From NCBI GenBank assembly GCA_905221605.1, contig CAJNDS010000001.1, forward strand, positions 2,720,025 through 2,784,024: 64,000 nt of DNA. The letters are read 5' to 3'. Position numbers and translations under genes: made by a program. The notes below the pieces were generated by a model. The model did not search any database. It saw nothing but the letters and a program-made list of their open reading frames with translations, and was not told the origin of the DNA. The DNA comes from Symbiodinium natans (taxonomy: Eukaryota > Sar > Dinophyceae > Suessiales > Symbiodiniaceae). How positions within the stretch are numbered: position 1 is the first letter of the stretch; the number at the start of each line of letters is the position of its first letter. This document shows positions 22,501 through 35,100 of this stretch, piece after piece.

Positions 22501-25500
22501 AGAAGAGGTTTAGGGTTTAGGGTTTAGGGTTTAGGGTTTAGGGTTTAGGGTTTAGGGTTTAGGGTTTAGGGTTTAGGGGTATGTAAGCCAAGGTTCCCTA
22601 GTACTCCCCACTACTTGCTAAGGCACCCGAAGCTTCCCTCAAGTTCCCTAGGTACCATGAACCTCCCTCCCTCAAGTTAGAGTTTAGGGTTTAGGGGTTT
22701 AGGGTTTAGGGTTTAGGGTTTAGGGTTTAGGGTTTAGGGTTTAGGGTTTAGGGTTTAGGGTTTAGGGTTTAGGGTTTAGGGTGGGCCCTTCTTTAAGGGT
22801 TGGGTTCCCTTGCAAAGCCTTAGGGGTTTACCCTAAGGGTCCGTGTACCGAAACAGGGAATGCTTGGGCCGCAAAATACCTCCTATTTAGGGACTTTAAG
22901 CCCAAGTACATAACAACAAGGTACGTGGACCCTTAGGGTTTAGGGTTAAGGCTATCAAGGGATAACGCTTAGGGGTCTAGATAGGGTTTAAGTTAAAACC
23001 CTCCTGGGTTTTGGGGTTTCAGCCTGTCGTGAAATACTTGGCAGCATGCATCTACGGCTTTGCTGCGGCATTTTGCCTTAAGCGGTTCTTTGCAAGGCTC
23101 CCCAAAGCGCCCCCAAACCCAAGGGAACCTATAGCCCAGAGAGCCCAATACCCCTAAATTCAGGAAAATACCTTAAATTAATTATATAGGGATCCGTAAT
23201 ATACTTTACGATAAATTCCATAGTTAAGGGATATTGGGCTCTTTCGGAGGAGTTTCAGGAAGCACCCCTGGACAATCACACCACCCGAAGGTGACGGAAC
23301 CGCCGCCTGAGCGAAGCCCGTGCTAGAAAGATCGAGGGGCATGTTTCTCAGCAATTGTGCTTCTACGGGGGTCTGCGTTTTGGAGTACTATACTTTAATA
23401 CTTTTTTGGTTCTGGGTTCCTATTATAGCTACTTATACCTAAAAACACTAAAAAGTATATACTTTTTTCAGGGTCTACTCCAAAGCCAAGGTGTCCTTAC
23501 TAAGGTGCGGCCCTTTAGTTACAGATTTCATGCAGGGTGCCCAGCACGGTATAGCGGCTGTGCTTGCCAATCGGGGAAGTTCCGGCGGGCAAACTCGAGA
23601 TGAGTCCCCCAACGTTCGCTAGTTTGTTTTCGGCGGCTTGCATCTTCAACCTGCAACAGGTTCGTGCGCAGCCCCTACTGGGAGGTGACCGCCCCTTTCT
23701 GTACTAACTTCGTTCAAGGGTCTGATCACCAAAAAGCTACATTTCGGGTTGGTTTTCGGGGTCTGGGAAGGGCCTGCCCTGCTTTTAAGATTCAAAGGCC
23801 CAGCCTTTAAGCCAAGAGGCCAGGGCTTCGGTTTAGAGGTTGGAGCGTGATTTTGGAACAACAAACCCGAAATTCGTGAAAAAAACACGTGTCGGATCCC
23901 GGCATCAACGTGACTTAAAAGGGGCGCCTGGCCTGGACCCCCAAAACTAGATCAGTGTTAGGGATCCTTTTTACTTTTTGGGTTATGGGCTTTCTTATAG
24001 ATGAACAATGAACAAGAAGGATCCTTTTTTCTTCCTAGGGGAACAGGGATTAAGCAAACAGGTAAGGCAAGGGTAGTTTCATGGGTCATTACCATGGTCC
24101 CTTACCTTCTTTGAAGGGCTCTCGGGCCCTTGGTTGTTTTGGTTTAGGGTTTGGGGTTTGGGGTTTGGGGTTTGGGGTTTAGGGTTTCGAGTTTAGGGTT
24201 TAGGGTTTAGGGTTTAGGGTGGGAAAAAAAGGGTATACAAGGCTCCCCTTTTCAGGGCGGCCCATACGAAAGGGACCATGCAACTACCCTAAGAAAACAG
24301 TCACGGTGTCCTGAATAGCCCGGCGAACGTGACGTTTATGGGGTGTACTTGCGGGGGATGCGGGCAGGGGTCGCAATTCGCCAGTGCTGCCTTAGGATAT
24401 GAGGGTTTTTTCGTACGTCGGGGGTGGGGGGGGGGGGGGGGGGGGGGCTGGGGGGGCAGCCGAAAACTCAGACAAGCCAACCAATAAGCCAAAATTAAGG
24501 GTTTAGGGTAAATACCCCACCCGCTCAAGCATGCCAACCGTGCCGAAACCAACAACTCCTTCAAAAAAGAAGCCATGTCGGAAAACGAAACTGTCTCGAT
24601 CATGCCCCTGGGTCTAGGGTTTAGGGTTTAGGGAGGGTTTAGGGTTCAGGGTTCAGGGATTAGGGGGTTAGGGGTGCCCAGGTACGCCCGAAGTCCTCAG
24701 ATAGCCGCAACATGCTCTTCAAACTTTCATACTCGGAAGTCAGTGCCTGCATCTTAGACCAATTTTCACATCCTACTCTCACCAAATGACTTGGGGTTTG
24801 CGGTTGAGGGTTAAGGCAGGGGCCTCAGTCCCAGAGAAGAAGGCCAGAAGTTGGCGCGAAACTGCTGATTCTACTGTCTGAACTGCGGCAAGTCGCATCT
24901 GGAGTACTGCTTGATACTGCGTAATCCCGAGAACTGCAGATCTACTGTTTGCTTACCATCATATTCTTCTATATTGCCCTTATCAGGAAGAATATTTCAT
25001 TTTGCTGTGTTCTTACGCGCACAGTAGTTATACCCGCGCCGCGTTTCGGGTTTGTTTAGGTCAGGTCGTAAGTCCCGAAAACACAATCAGATGTTAGTTG
25101 TTGTGAACCATCAGGGGAATCAGGGCATATGGTGGAAGCGACGCCAGTTCTCGGAATTACGGAGACCGAGAAACCAGGCCAAAAATCCTGAACCGCAAAA
25201 CCCTAAAACCTGACTGGATGGTGCAAGCGTTCCCACACCTAAGACGAAGGCCTGCGGTTTGGGTTTTAAGATGCCTGTGTGTTGGGGGGGGGGGGGGGGG
25301 GATCCAAAATAGGATCCTGCTCAGGCCAAACCCAAACCGTATACAACCTAAGCCCTAACTAAGGCCTGTAAACCCAGAGCCCAAGTTGAGAGGCATACCC
25401 AAAGTGAGGTAAGGGACGCCCGCTATAAGATTATTGTTTTTGGTTGCGTTTCATGCGTACGGACACACCACTCATTGAGACCGCCCCAATAAAAGGTTAT

Positions 25501-28500
25501 GATACTTGTAAATTCATGAGAAGGCGCGCGTAAACTTGCCTTTGTTCACGCCTTTAGCATAATGGTATAAGTGCCCAACTCTATAGACCAAAACCTGTTT
25601 CCCGCAAAACTGAAAACCTAAAAGCTTTAAACCCCAAACCCCAACCCTAATTAAGCCCTAGGCCTCCAACACCACTACCAGCACTCCAGAGCTGTGCACA
25701 GAAACTCTGCCGACACCGCAGGCAGTTCGTCAAGCAGCGATGCTCACGACTTCCCAGACCCCCTGGGAGGATCCAAAGAGTAGGTTTAGGGTTTAGGGTT
25801 TAGGGTTTAGGGTTTAGGGTTAGATCCCTTTAAGAGTTCCTGAGAATGACCCAATAGTAGTATAGGGTACAATTCACGGGCTCTACTTTTTGGATCCTCC
25901 TAGGGGTCTGACTTGCCACACCAAGTGGCCAGTCGTAGCCTGACGAGAGGCTCTCTCGGAACCTATGGGTTTCGTGTGGGGTTTAGGGTTTAGGGTTTAG
26001 GGTTTAGGGTTTAGGGTTTAGGGTTTAGGGCTAGCCTCTCGACCCTTTGTTTTTTTGAGGGGGATGAAGCTTCCGGGGGGACATGTCTACAAGACATCTA
26101 TAGGGTTCATCTTTAAACCCCAACCCCAAATCCCTAAACCCTATACCCCATACCCTAAACCCCCAAACTCCCCCAAATCTTAAACGTCAAGCCCCAAGCC
26201 CAAAACCCTAGCTGAACTGGTTGTTGCTAGCCGAGGAGGTTTTAGGGTTTAGGGTTTAGGGTTTGGGGTTTAGGGTTCAGGGTTTCAGAGTAGAAGCAGA
26301 CTTCGTGCAGAGCTCGTTTTATTCAGTTCATGTGTCTGCTAGAAGAACCCTACCATAGGGGATCCAACATTGTTTATTCTGGGCAATGAACTTAACCTTT
26401 TCCTGAACCCTAAACCCTAAACACTAAACCCTATAGCAAGATGGACTTGGTACGGAAAAATGGCTTCTAAGGCATAGGTTCAGGGTTCGCGCTCAAGTCG
26501 CTATAGCGAAAGACTCGTTGACAGGAAGGCTGTTTTCCACTGCCTCGCGAAGGGGGACGTGCCTTGCAAGTTAGAAATAGGTTTTCCAGTAGTATGAAGG
26601 TGCTTAGGGCTTAAAGTATAGCCCGCTTATGATGAGGGCCATCTGGATACTCCAAGCCTACAATCAGTTACAGCGTCAATAATTCTTGGGGTTTAGGGTT
26701 TAGGGACGTGTAAACCTCTACCCTTCAGCCGAAGCCTTGTAAACCTTAAGTATGTGAGTTGGGAGAGCTCCTTCGCTCGTCCTCGGAAGCGCGCGGTGCC
26801 CAATCAGAGATGCCACAAATGCAGGCTTGGTGTTCTAAACCCTTCCTAAACTTTAGGCCCCTAAGCCCTAAACCCCAAAACCCCGAACCCCTAAGCCGCC
26901 TAAAGCCAATAAGCCCCAATGATTTTTCGAAGGCATCTATCAGGGTCCCTGATACTCGAAGTTAGAACAACCGTCCCAAATCTCCGATGTTGGGAAGTTA
27001 TGTCCTCCATAGGTTGAGGAAGCTTCACCAGGTGTTGGTGGGAACAGAGCTTGGGGGTCTTGGGGGCGAAGGTTTCAGTGCGGCGTATGGTTTGGATTTT
27101 CGTCGTGCTGCTCAAAATCAACTTTCTGACCATCACGGAAAGCTGGCCCTGAGCTGTTAGAGGTTTTGGGGTTTGTGGCCAAAGCGAAGGTATACTTGCG
27201 CCTACTATGCGCGCCCAGACATGTCGCTGGACGAAGCGCAGGAGGTGTGAATCACAGCCATAGCCTATCTTACTTCTCCAACAGCTGAACTTTAAACTTT
27301 TTGGCTTCCCTTATTTAGTAGGAATAATGCAGTTTAACCTTTTTTTCCCCTTGGTTATTGGAGAAGTAAGCTATACCTTAAGGGCTGGTTTTTAGAAACT
27401 GTGGACGGAATCTTCTCGGCTTCATCATTTGGAGCTTAGAGTTCAGGGTTCGAAGTCTACACCTCAAACCCTAAATCTTGCAAACCCTAAACCCTAAACC
27501 CTAAACCCTAAACCCTAAACCCTAAACCCTAAACCCTAAACCCCTTGACTTGGGTTTTCGGACTCTGAGGTCGGCTTGCATGTCGATGATTTCCTTTCTT
27601 TGGGCACCGGTTTCCTGACAAGCAACATCTGATTTGACCAAAGAGATGCTACCCTGTCGCCCGTCTATCCCTACTCTGGTAGCAGGCCCCTCCTCTGTCC
27701 TACACTTCGTAAGAAGGGACTATGGGGAATAGATGCTGTACCTTATTGGGTTTAGGGTTTAGGGTTCAGGTTTTGGGGTACTGTACCCGAAATAGCCCTT
27801 GCCTTCAAGAAGACGAGTAAGTCGAGAGTAGTGCCTTGGTGCGCATGGGGTTTAGCGCTTAGGGTTTGGGGTTTCGGGCGAATAAAGTTTCAGGCCAAGA
27901 AGTGTCAACCACACAAAAAGTTCCGAAAGGGCTTCTTTTAGGCAGAGAGAAATATCTCCCTAATCGTGACCGTGACTTTCAATCTCAGTAGGGTAGTTAG
28001 CCAAACAGCTAAACATTGACGACAAATCCCATGTTCAGAAGGAACTACATGAGTCAGAGTCTTCAGCCAGCTAGGCAAACGGATGTCCAGGTAGACCCCA
28101 AGCCACCCTAAACCCTAAACCCTGAACCCCAAACCCTAAACCCTAAACCCCAAACCAGTTGCATACGCCCGGGTTCATCAGGCGAAGATGGATCTCATTG
28201 CAACTTGGTTTCGGCGGCTCCAGTTTGTGGTTCAGGATTTTCGGGTTTAGGGCTTCTTTCAGTTGCAGCCTGCCCTGGACCCTAAACCCTAAACCCTAGA
28301 CCCCAAACCCTGAACCCTGAACCCTAAACCCCAAACCCGAAGCCCTATAAAGGGTTTAGTGGCCTACAAGTTTGTAATGCTTTGCGGCTTCTGGAAATTC
28401 AGAGATGTCAGGGCACCAAAGACCCCAAGGCAGGTGACGAGTTGCAGGCAGTAGGACCCAAGTGGGGTTTGATTCGGGTTAGGGTTTAGGGTTTAGGGTT

Positions 28501-29153
28501 TAGGGTTCAGGGTTCAGGGTTCAGGGTTCAGGGTTTAGGGTTTAGGGTTTAGGGTTTAGGGTTTAGGGTTTGGGGCATACGTACGCCATTGGAGTCATGG
28601 GTAGGTCCCAAGGCAGGTACCCGAAACCCTGAACCCGAAAGCCCTAAAGCCACCTGAGCCCTAAACCCTAAACCCTAAACCCTAAACCCTAAACCCTAAA
28701 CCCTAAACCCTAAACCCTAAACCCTAAACCCTAAACCCTAAACCCTAAACCCTAAACCCTAAACCCCAAGCTAAGCCTAAGCCGCTTAAGCCCAAACCAG
28801 GCAAAGAAGCTGGACCTGAAGCCGGGTATGAAGCACGGCCAGGGATGATGGGGAGTCCGGGGTTTGGTTTAGCGTTTTATATAGGGCTTAGGGTTTTAGG
28901 GTTTAGGGTTTTAGGGTTTAGGGTTTAGGGCTTAGGGTTTAGGGTTTAGGGGCCACGACGCCCAGAAGTAGCAGCAGCCCTTCAAAGCAAACCAGGACAG
29001 CCTGTCTTATCCCTGAGGCCCCGAAACCCTTGAACTCTTGGACCTCGAAGCCCGTAACAACCCCCAAACCCTGAGACCCTAAGCCCCCTAACCCCTCTTC
29101 CATACTAAATCCTAGATCCTAAACCCTAAACCCTAGACCCTAGACCCTAAACC

Positions 29154-29185
<32 letters not shown>

Positions 29186-32100
29186 ACCCTAAACCCTAAA
29201 CCCCAACCCCCGGAAACCGAGAGGGACAAGTGGGGCCTCTGGGCTGTCGGAAATATCGGCCTCCCCAGATGGGAGCTTTGGTTTTTTTCGGTCTATTGTA
29301 ATTAGGGCTTTAGCTGTTTTGCTGGCTTTTTGAGTGTTTTGGGGGTTTTAGGTTTTAGTTGTTTGCTATTTTTTGGTTTGTTTAAGGGCTTTATGGTTTT
29401 TGGGTCTTAGTGGCGTTTGGGGGTTTTAGAGGCCAAACCAAATGTGAGTTTTCTCAGCGCCTCATTGTAATAAAATGAGAAGAGACCCTTTGTCTGATTC
29501 GGTGCACTTTGTGTGATTCCTCATTCAACACCACTCCAGAAGTGTCAACAACCCTCATGCGCCACTAGAAAGACCACTGGCGGAAGCCTGCCGTCCATAC
29601 CTCGCACGCTGCCTAAACCCTAAACCCTAAACCCTAAACCACCCAGGAGATGTTTGGAGTTCGGGTTCGGCTTTGGCGCGCAGGCAGGACGAAGCGCTTT
29701 TGTGGGACGGACAGTCCTTGCGAGTTCTCTAACAACCCTAAACCCTAAACCCTAAACCCTAAACCCTAAACCCTAAACCCTAAACCCTAAACCCTAAACC
29801 CTAAACCCTAAACCCTAAACCCTTAACCCTTAACCCTTAAACCCTAAACCCTAAACCCTAAACCCTAAACCCTAAACCCTAAACCCTAAACCCAAACCCT
29901 TGGGATATTTATTATTTTCCCTTATTGGGCTTAAGAGGATTATATTTAGGAATATCTTTCAGAGGGTTTTAATGGCCATCCTAGCTAAGCTCCAAAACCC
30001 TGAAGGACGACACTGTAAAGCCCAGGGCCTAGATCCCTACAGCCCTAGATCAGTGTTAGGGATCCTTTTTACTTTTTGGGTTATGGGCTTTCTTATGGAT
30101 GAACAAAAAGGATCCTTCTTTCTTCCTAGGGGAACAGGGATTCAGAGCCGTAAACACCCACGCCTAGCGCCTAAACTGGCCCCACTACCCATAATCCTTT
30201 ACTTTAACATAGAACCCGGGAGAGACTTCACATGCAACACCAAGACGTGCAATACAGTCCGGCTACATGGCCATTTTTGGAAGTACCTTCACTTGTGAGC
30301 CTTTTTTCAAAACAGGGGTACGCCCACTATGCCCCCAAATCCTCGCCTCTTATGCTTATCATAGGAGCCTCAAGCAGGGGCGTGTTGGAAAGGGTTCCAA
30401 GAACGGCTGACCCGCAAAAATGACATGGGTGTAGAAAGAAGCGATGAACGCTGGCCCTAAAATAAACCCAAAAGCCCCAAACGCGTTCCACCGGGCCGGG
30501 GCTGGGTAGGGGTTTTAGGGTTTAGGGTTTAGGGTTTAGGGTTTAGGGTTCCGCGTAGCTTTGGGTAAGCGTAGGTTTGCGGGTGTCTCACTGAAAGCTC
30601 CAATAAGGCTCCAGAGGGTTCTTCCTAGTTGCTGCAAGGACGTGAACTTGCAAATGCTGGGGTGTCGTTCAAGGGTGGTGTTAAGCAGGGACACCAAGTA
30701 TGGCTATGATCGGTTCCAACTCTGGCTACCCTACCTTATATCCCCAATTGAAAGCTATCCATGAACCTCCCTAAACCCCAAACGATCCCAAATCCTGAGC
30801 CCTAAACCCTAAACCCTAAGCAATCCCAAAGCCTATGCCCTAAACCGCAACCCTACACCTCCACGTAGGCTCTCCTCTGCCTACCGCTCCAGTGCCAGGC
30901 GTATTACTTGGCCTCCAAGTACGGTGTGCATGTGCCCTGGGCTGCAGCCTAAACAGTTTTAAGCCCTAAACCCTAAACCCTAAACCTAAACCCTAAACCC
31001 TCTGAAACCCTAAACCCACTCCCTAAACCCTAAACTGCCCTCCAAGCCCTGAAGCCCAAAGGCCCGAAGGCGACCGAAGGCCGAAGCCTTGAAAGATGCA
31101 CATGAGGTCTGAAGACGCTGATATGGGGTTTAGGGTTTAGGGTTTAGGGTACAAGTTCAGGTACCTCTTAGGCTAGAAGGTACCTAGTTTCATTCCCTAC
31201 TAAGAACCAGTAGGCTTCTTGTTTCGGGTTCTACTGTTTGCGTCGATTTACATAGGGATATGGGGTTTGGGTCGAAGGTAGCTCCTATAGGTTTCGTTCA
31301 TTTGTTTCGGTTGGGACGTTGGCTTTGTCCAGCAAGATTGGTGCGTTATACCCCGCAGCGAGGGGGATTGTGGCCTAACATCAAGCCCTAAACTACCCCA
31401 AACCCTAAACCCTAAACCCTCTACCCTAAGCCCTAAACCCTAAACCCTAAACCCTAAACCCTAAACCCTAAACCCCTTGTAGGGTTTAAGTTTCTGGTGA
31501 CAGGTCACTGGTGTGACGCTGTCACGAGAGCAGATGGCATGGGCGACTCGACGGGTGAACCTGGAGCCCTGCTAGGGTTTAGGGTTTAGGGCTCAAGGGC
31601 TTAGGGCTCAAGGTCGTAGGGTTAAGGGCATAAAAGGGCTTCGGGGAATTTAATTTAATTTGGTTTGGGGTTCGTTTTCCTGGTTCTCCTAGTAGCCACG
31701 GGGGGCGGGGGGGAGGAGGTAGGTAGTCGGAGGCGGGGGAGTGGGGCGGTAGAGAAAGTGGGGCGGCAGAGAATGGACAAGGGAGGAGGGGAGAGGGGAA
31801 GGGGGAGGGGAAGGTTTAAGGTTCAGAGTTTCGGGTGTAGGGTTTAGGGCTTAGACGGAGGGATTGAAGGAGAGGTGGGGGGGTGGTGCTGGGGTGGGTT
31901 GCAAAAAGTCGGAGAAGCCCTGTTTAATGACCTGATTGTATACCAACGCGGTCTAGGGTTTTACGTTGGGGTTATCCTACGTTGGTACCCTGCTCAGTAG
32001 CGCTACTTGCTAAGTTCCCCGACCCTCCTCGTTGGAAGCAACTTCCCGACCTTCTGGCGTTTGGCGGCTGTTAGACTTAGCTGGTGGCCAGATTTTCCAG

Positions 32101-35100
32101 ATGAACCCCGGAGCCCTAAACCCTAAGCCCTAAGCCGTAAACCCTAAACCCTAAACCCTGAACCACAACCCCGAGTTACAAGTCGGGTGTAGGTTTCGTG
32201 ATCTCGTTGGCACCCTCAGCAAGTTGCATGAAACAGGGTCTATACTACTGTTACTGGTGAGTGTATATAAGGTTCTTTTTAATATTGGTGAGTGTATATA
32301 TTGGGTGTCCTTTTGGGGGTACAAGGAATTTAAACCCTACTTAATATAATCACTTTGTACGAGACAGTGCGGGAGGGCTCCCTCCCTTTGTCTAGCATGG
32401 TCGTCAGATATTGGCGTCCAAGTTTAACGGTTTAGGGTTTAGGGTTTGGGGAGGACTTGGCTGGCTTAGGGCGTCCGACCTCTCTTCCTGACCCCAATAA
32501 GCAGATCACAAAGCCCAAGCCCGAAGCCTGAGGCCGTGGAGCACAACGCTCACCCCAACATCGAGTACCGCTTCCAGGACTACCGCGAGGTCACCGGGGA
32601 GTTCGATCGCATCTACTCGGTGGGCATGTTTGTGCCTTGACCTAAATCCTAAACCCTAAACAATAAACCCTAAACCCTAACCCCACTGGGGTTCTCATTG
32701 CTTATGAGCACCTCGGGTGGGCCTGGGCCCCGTGATAGCTTAAGGATGCCAGAACCCTGGACTGGATAGCCTCACGTTGGTGTATGGGGTTTAGGGTTTA
32801 GGATTTAGGGTTTAGGGGTAGGGTTTCGGGTTTAGGGTTTGGGGTTTGGGGTTTAGGGTTTAGGGTCTCAACACCCTTGACTCCAGGGTGTGACCCTATA
32901 AACCTGGAAGAGGTTGCACATCCCCAAGCCCAAAACCCTAAAAACCTTGGGGGGGGGGGGGGGGGGGGGGGGTGGGCACAAACCTTAACTAGGATGAGGG
33001 GCCAGTTTTCTCTAGATTGTTGCTCCCCTCTTTGGGAGGGAGAGCTCCGCCGGGGAGCCTTCAATTGAACACCCAACACCCTATCCTTGGTAGGATAAGG
33101 GGAGCCCTTAAAAGGGAACCCGTTTTGAACCCTCTTCTGGCTCTCTTAAAAAGGGACCTTATTCAGAGGGTCTATATCCCCAAGGGTCCCCCTAATCCTA
33201 TCCCCTACCCTATGAGCCCCACACCCGAGGAGCACGTGGGTCGGAACTCTTACAATCACTTCTTCGACAAGTGCTACGAGCTGCTCGCGGCAGCTGGCTC
33301 AGTCCGACAAGGGTTCGGGGGGCCCTAAACCCTAAACCCTAAACCCTAAACCCTAAACCCTAAACCCTAAACCCTAAACCCTAAACCCTAAACCCTAAAC
33401 CCTAAACCCTAAACCCTAAACCCTAAACCCTAAACCCTAAACCCTAACCCTAAACGCGTTGCACTTTGGGGCAGTGGGCCCTCCAGCCTGTGTCCTAAAA
33501 CCCAAGCAAAGCCTTGTTCAAGGGCTTCGGGCTTAGGAATTAGGGCACTCGAAACGACGCATGAAGGTTTAGGGTTTAGGGTTTAGGGTTTAGGGTTTCG
33601 GGTTTAGGGTTCCGGGTTCAGGGACCCGCTCAGGAACCTCGAGCCCTGTTCATCCCCCCCCCCCCCAAGAGTCGAAGACTGATACTGAGAAGGTTAGGGC
33701 CGACTAGGGTTTGGGGTTGGGGGTTTAGTAGGATTTCAGGGAGGTTGGGGAAGGGAAGCCTTTACTAAAGTCTCCAGCCTCCCCCCCCCTCCCCCTCCCG
33801 CCCCTCCCCCTCCCTTCTTTTGCCTCCCCCCCTCTCCCCCCTAGGAGCGGCCGAGGCTGACACTTTTCAATTCAAGTAATCCCCTTATCTTGTTTTTTCA
33901 ACAGGCAGGCCCTTTCTACACCCAGTTACACACGATGTAAAAACCAGGTACGATTTCGGAATGCTTGTTGTCTTCGCCCTCTTGCTCAACAAAAGAACGC
34001 TGGTTACAAATAATCATCTTGCTCAAGCGTAGTTGTACCTAGGGCTAGCAGGTATTTGTAGTTAGAATTGGTTGTTGGGTGGGGTGGGTGGGGGGGTACA
34101 TAACCGGTCTCAGAAACGGCGTACGTGAACCTGCAGTGCAGGTCTAGCCTAGGACATCATCCTCGCAACTCTGAAGCTCTTTGGGATGAGGGACGTTAGG
34201 AACCGGAGGCCGCGTTTTGTTAGGGTTCAGGGTTCAGGGTTCAGGGTTCAGGGTTTCGGGCTTAACGGCCCAGGGCTTAGGGTTTAGGTCGATGTTAGGA
34301 GGTTTTTGGTGGTTCTTCAGGTAGGGGTCTCGAATCCGAGGATGATGGCATCATGTTGATCCACACCATGGGCTGGGCGCGCCGGGGTCCTTGGAACCAC
34401 AACGACGCCAGGCGGCAAAACCCTACAACCCCCCCCATGAGAGCCACCAAAGCCCATCACTTGGGATGTTCCCTCTTATACTAACAGTCCTTAATAATTA
34501 GGGATCATAGTACCCATTAGTATAGTCCCTGTTAAGGAGTGTTAGTATGAGAGGGAACATCCCAACCGATCACTCCGAAAACCCCGTTACCCACACCCCC
34601 CCCCCCCTTTGTCCGTGGCCGTTTGGCCGAGCCCTACGTCTCCTTTGTAGTGCTTCACTGTAACTTTAGATCCTTAGCCTTTTTGGGTTTATTGGGTTTC
34701 TTAATATGTCAGCTAAAAATTGAATTTTTAGCTACCCTTCTGAGTGCAGCCAAGTCTCCTACATCAAGCCACACAACCCAAAGCCTTAAATCTGAGGTCT
34801 GGGACTTGTACTACGAGTTTAGGGGTTTAGGGGGTTTGGGGCAAGAAAGCTTAGGGTTTTGGGCTCAGGGTTCAGGGGTTAGGTTTGGGGTTTAGAAGCC
34901 CCAAACCCAATTTTGAGGGTTGGGTAGTTTTGTGGTGAGTCTCGCAGACGCAGAAGGGAAGTTTCAGGGGACTTGAAGGCAGAGCGGCAGAGCTGCCAAA
35001 AAACCTAAACCTGGAAACCCTAAACCCTAAAACCCTAAGCCCTAAACCCCAAAACCCCAAACCCCAAACCCGAAACCCTAAACCCCAAACCCTAAACCCT

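Larger units (their letters stand above)
13722..27189 (+). other. 13.5-kb CFA intron region containing the inhibitor-3 gene
   Basis: Between CFA exons g and i the family alignment lacks only about 5-6 residues (expected exon h, roughly M-x-D-P-x-M), which I could not locate. The stretch holds heptamer arrays, B, C and E fold-back elements, poly-C/G runs and the four exons of a separate gene at 18,705-20,820. One unassigned open block (21,616-21,654; VRFKSAMEERAAT before a GT) could be a further exon. Confidence 0.6.

Noticed and set aside
13722-27189. Attempt to place missing CFA exon h
   Set aside because: No short block with AG|G start, correct phases and a D-P-type sequence could be found by eye.
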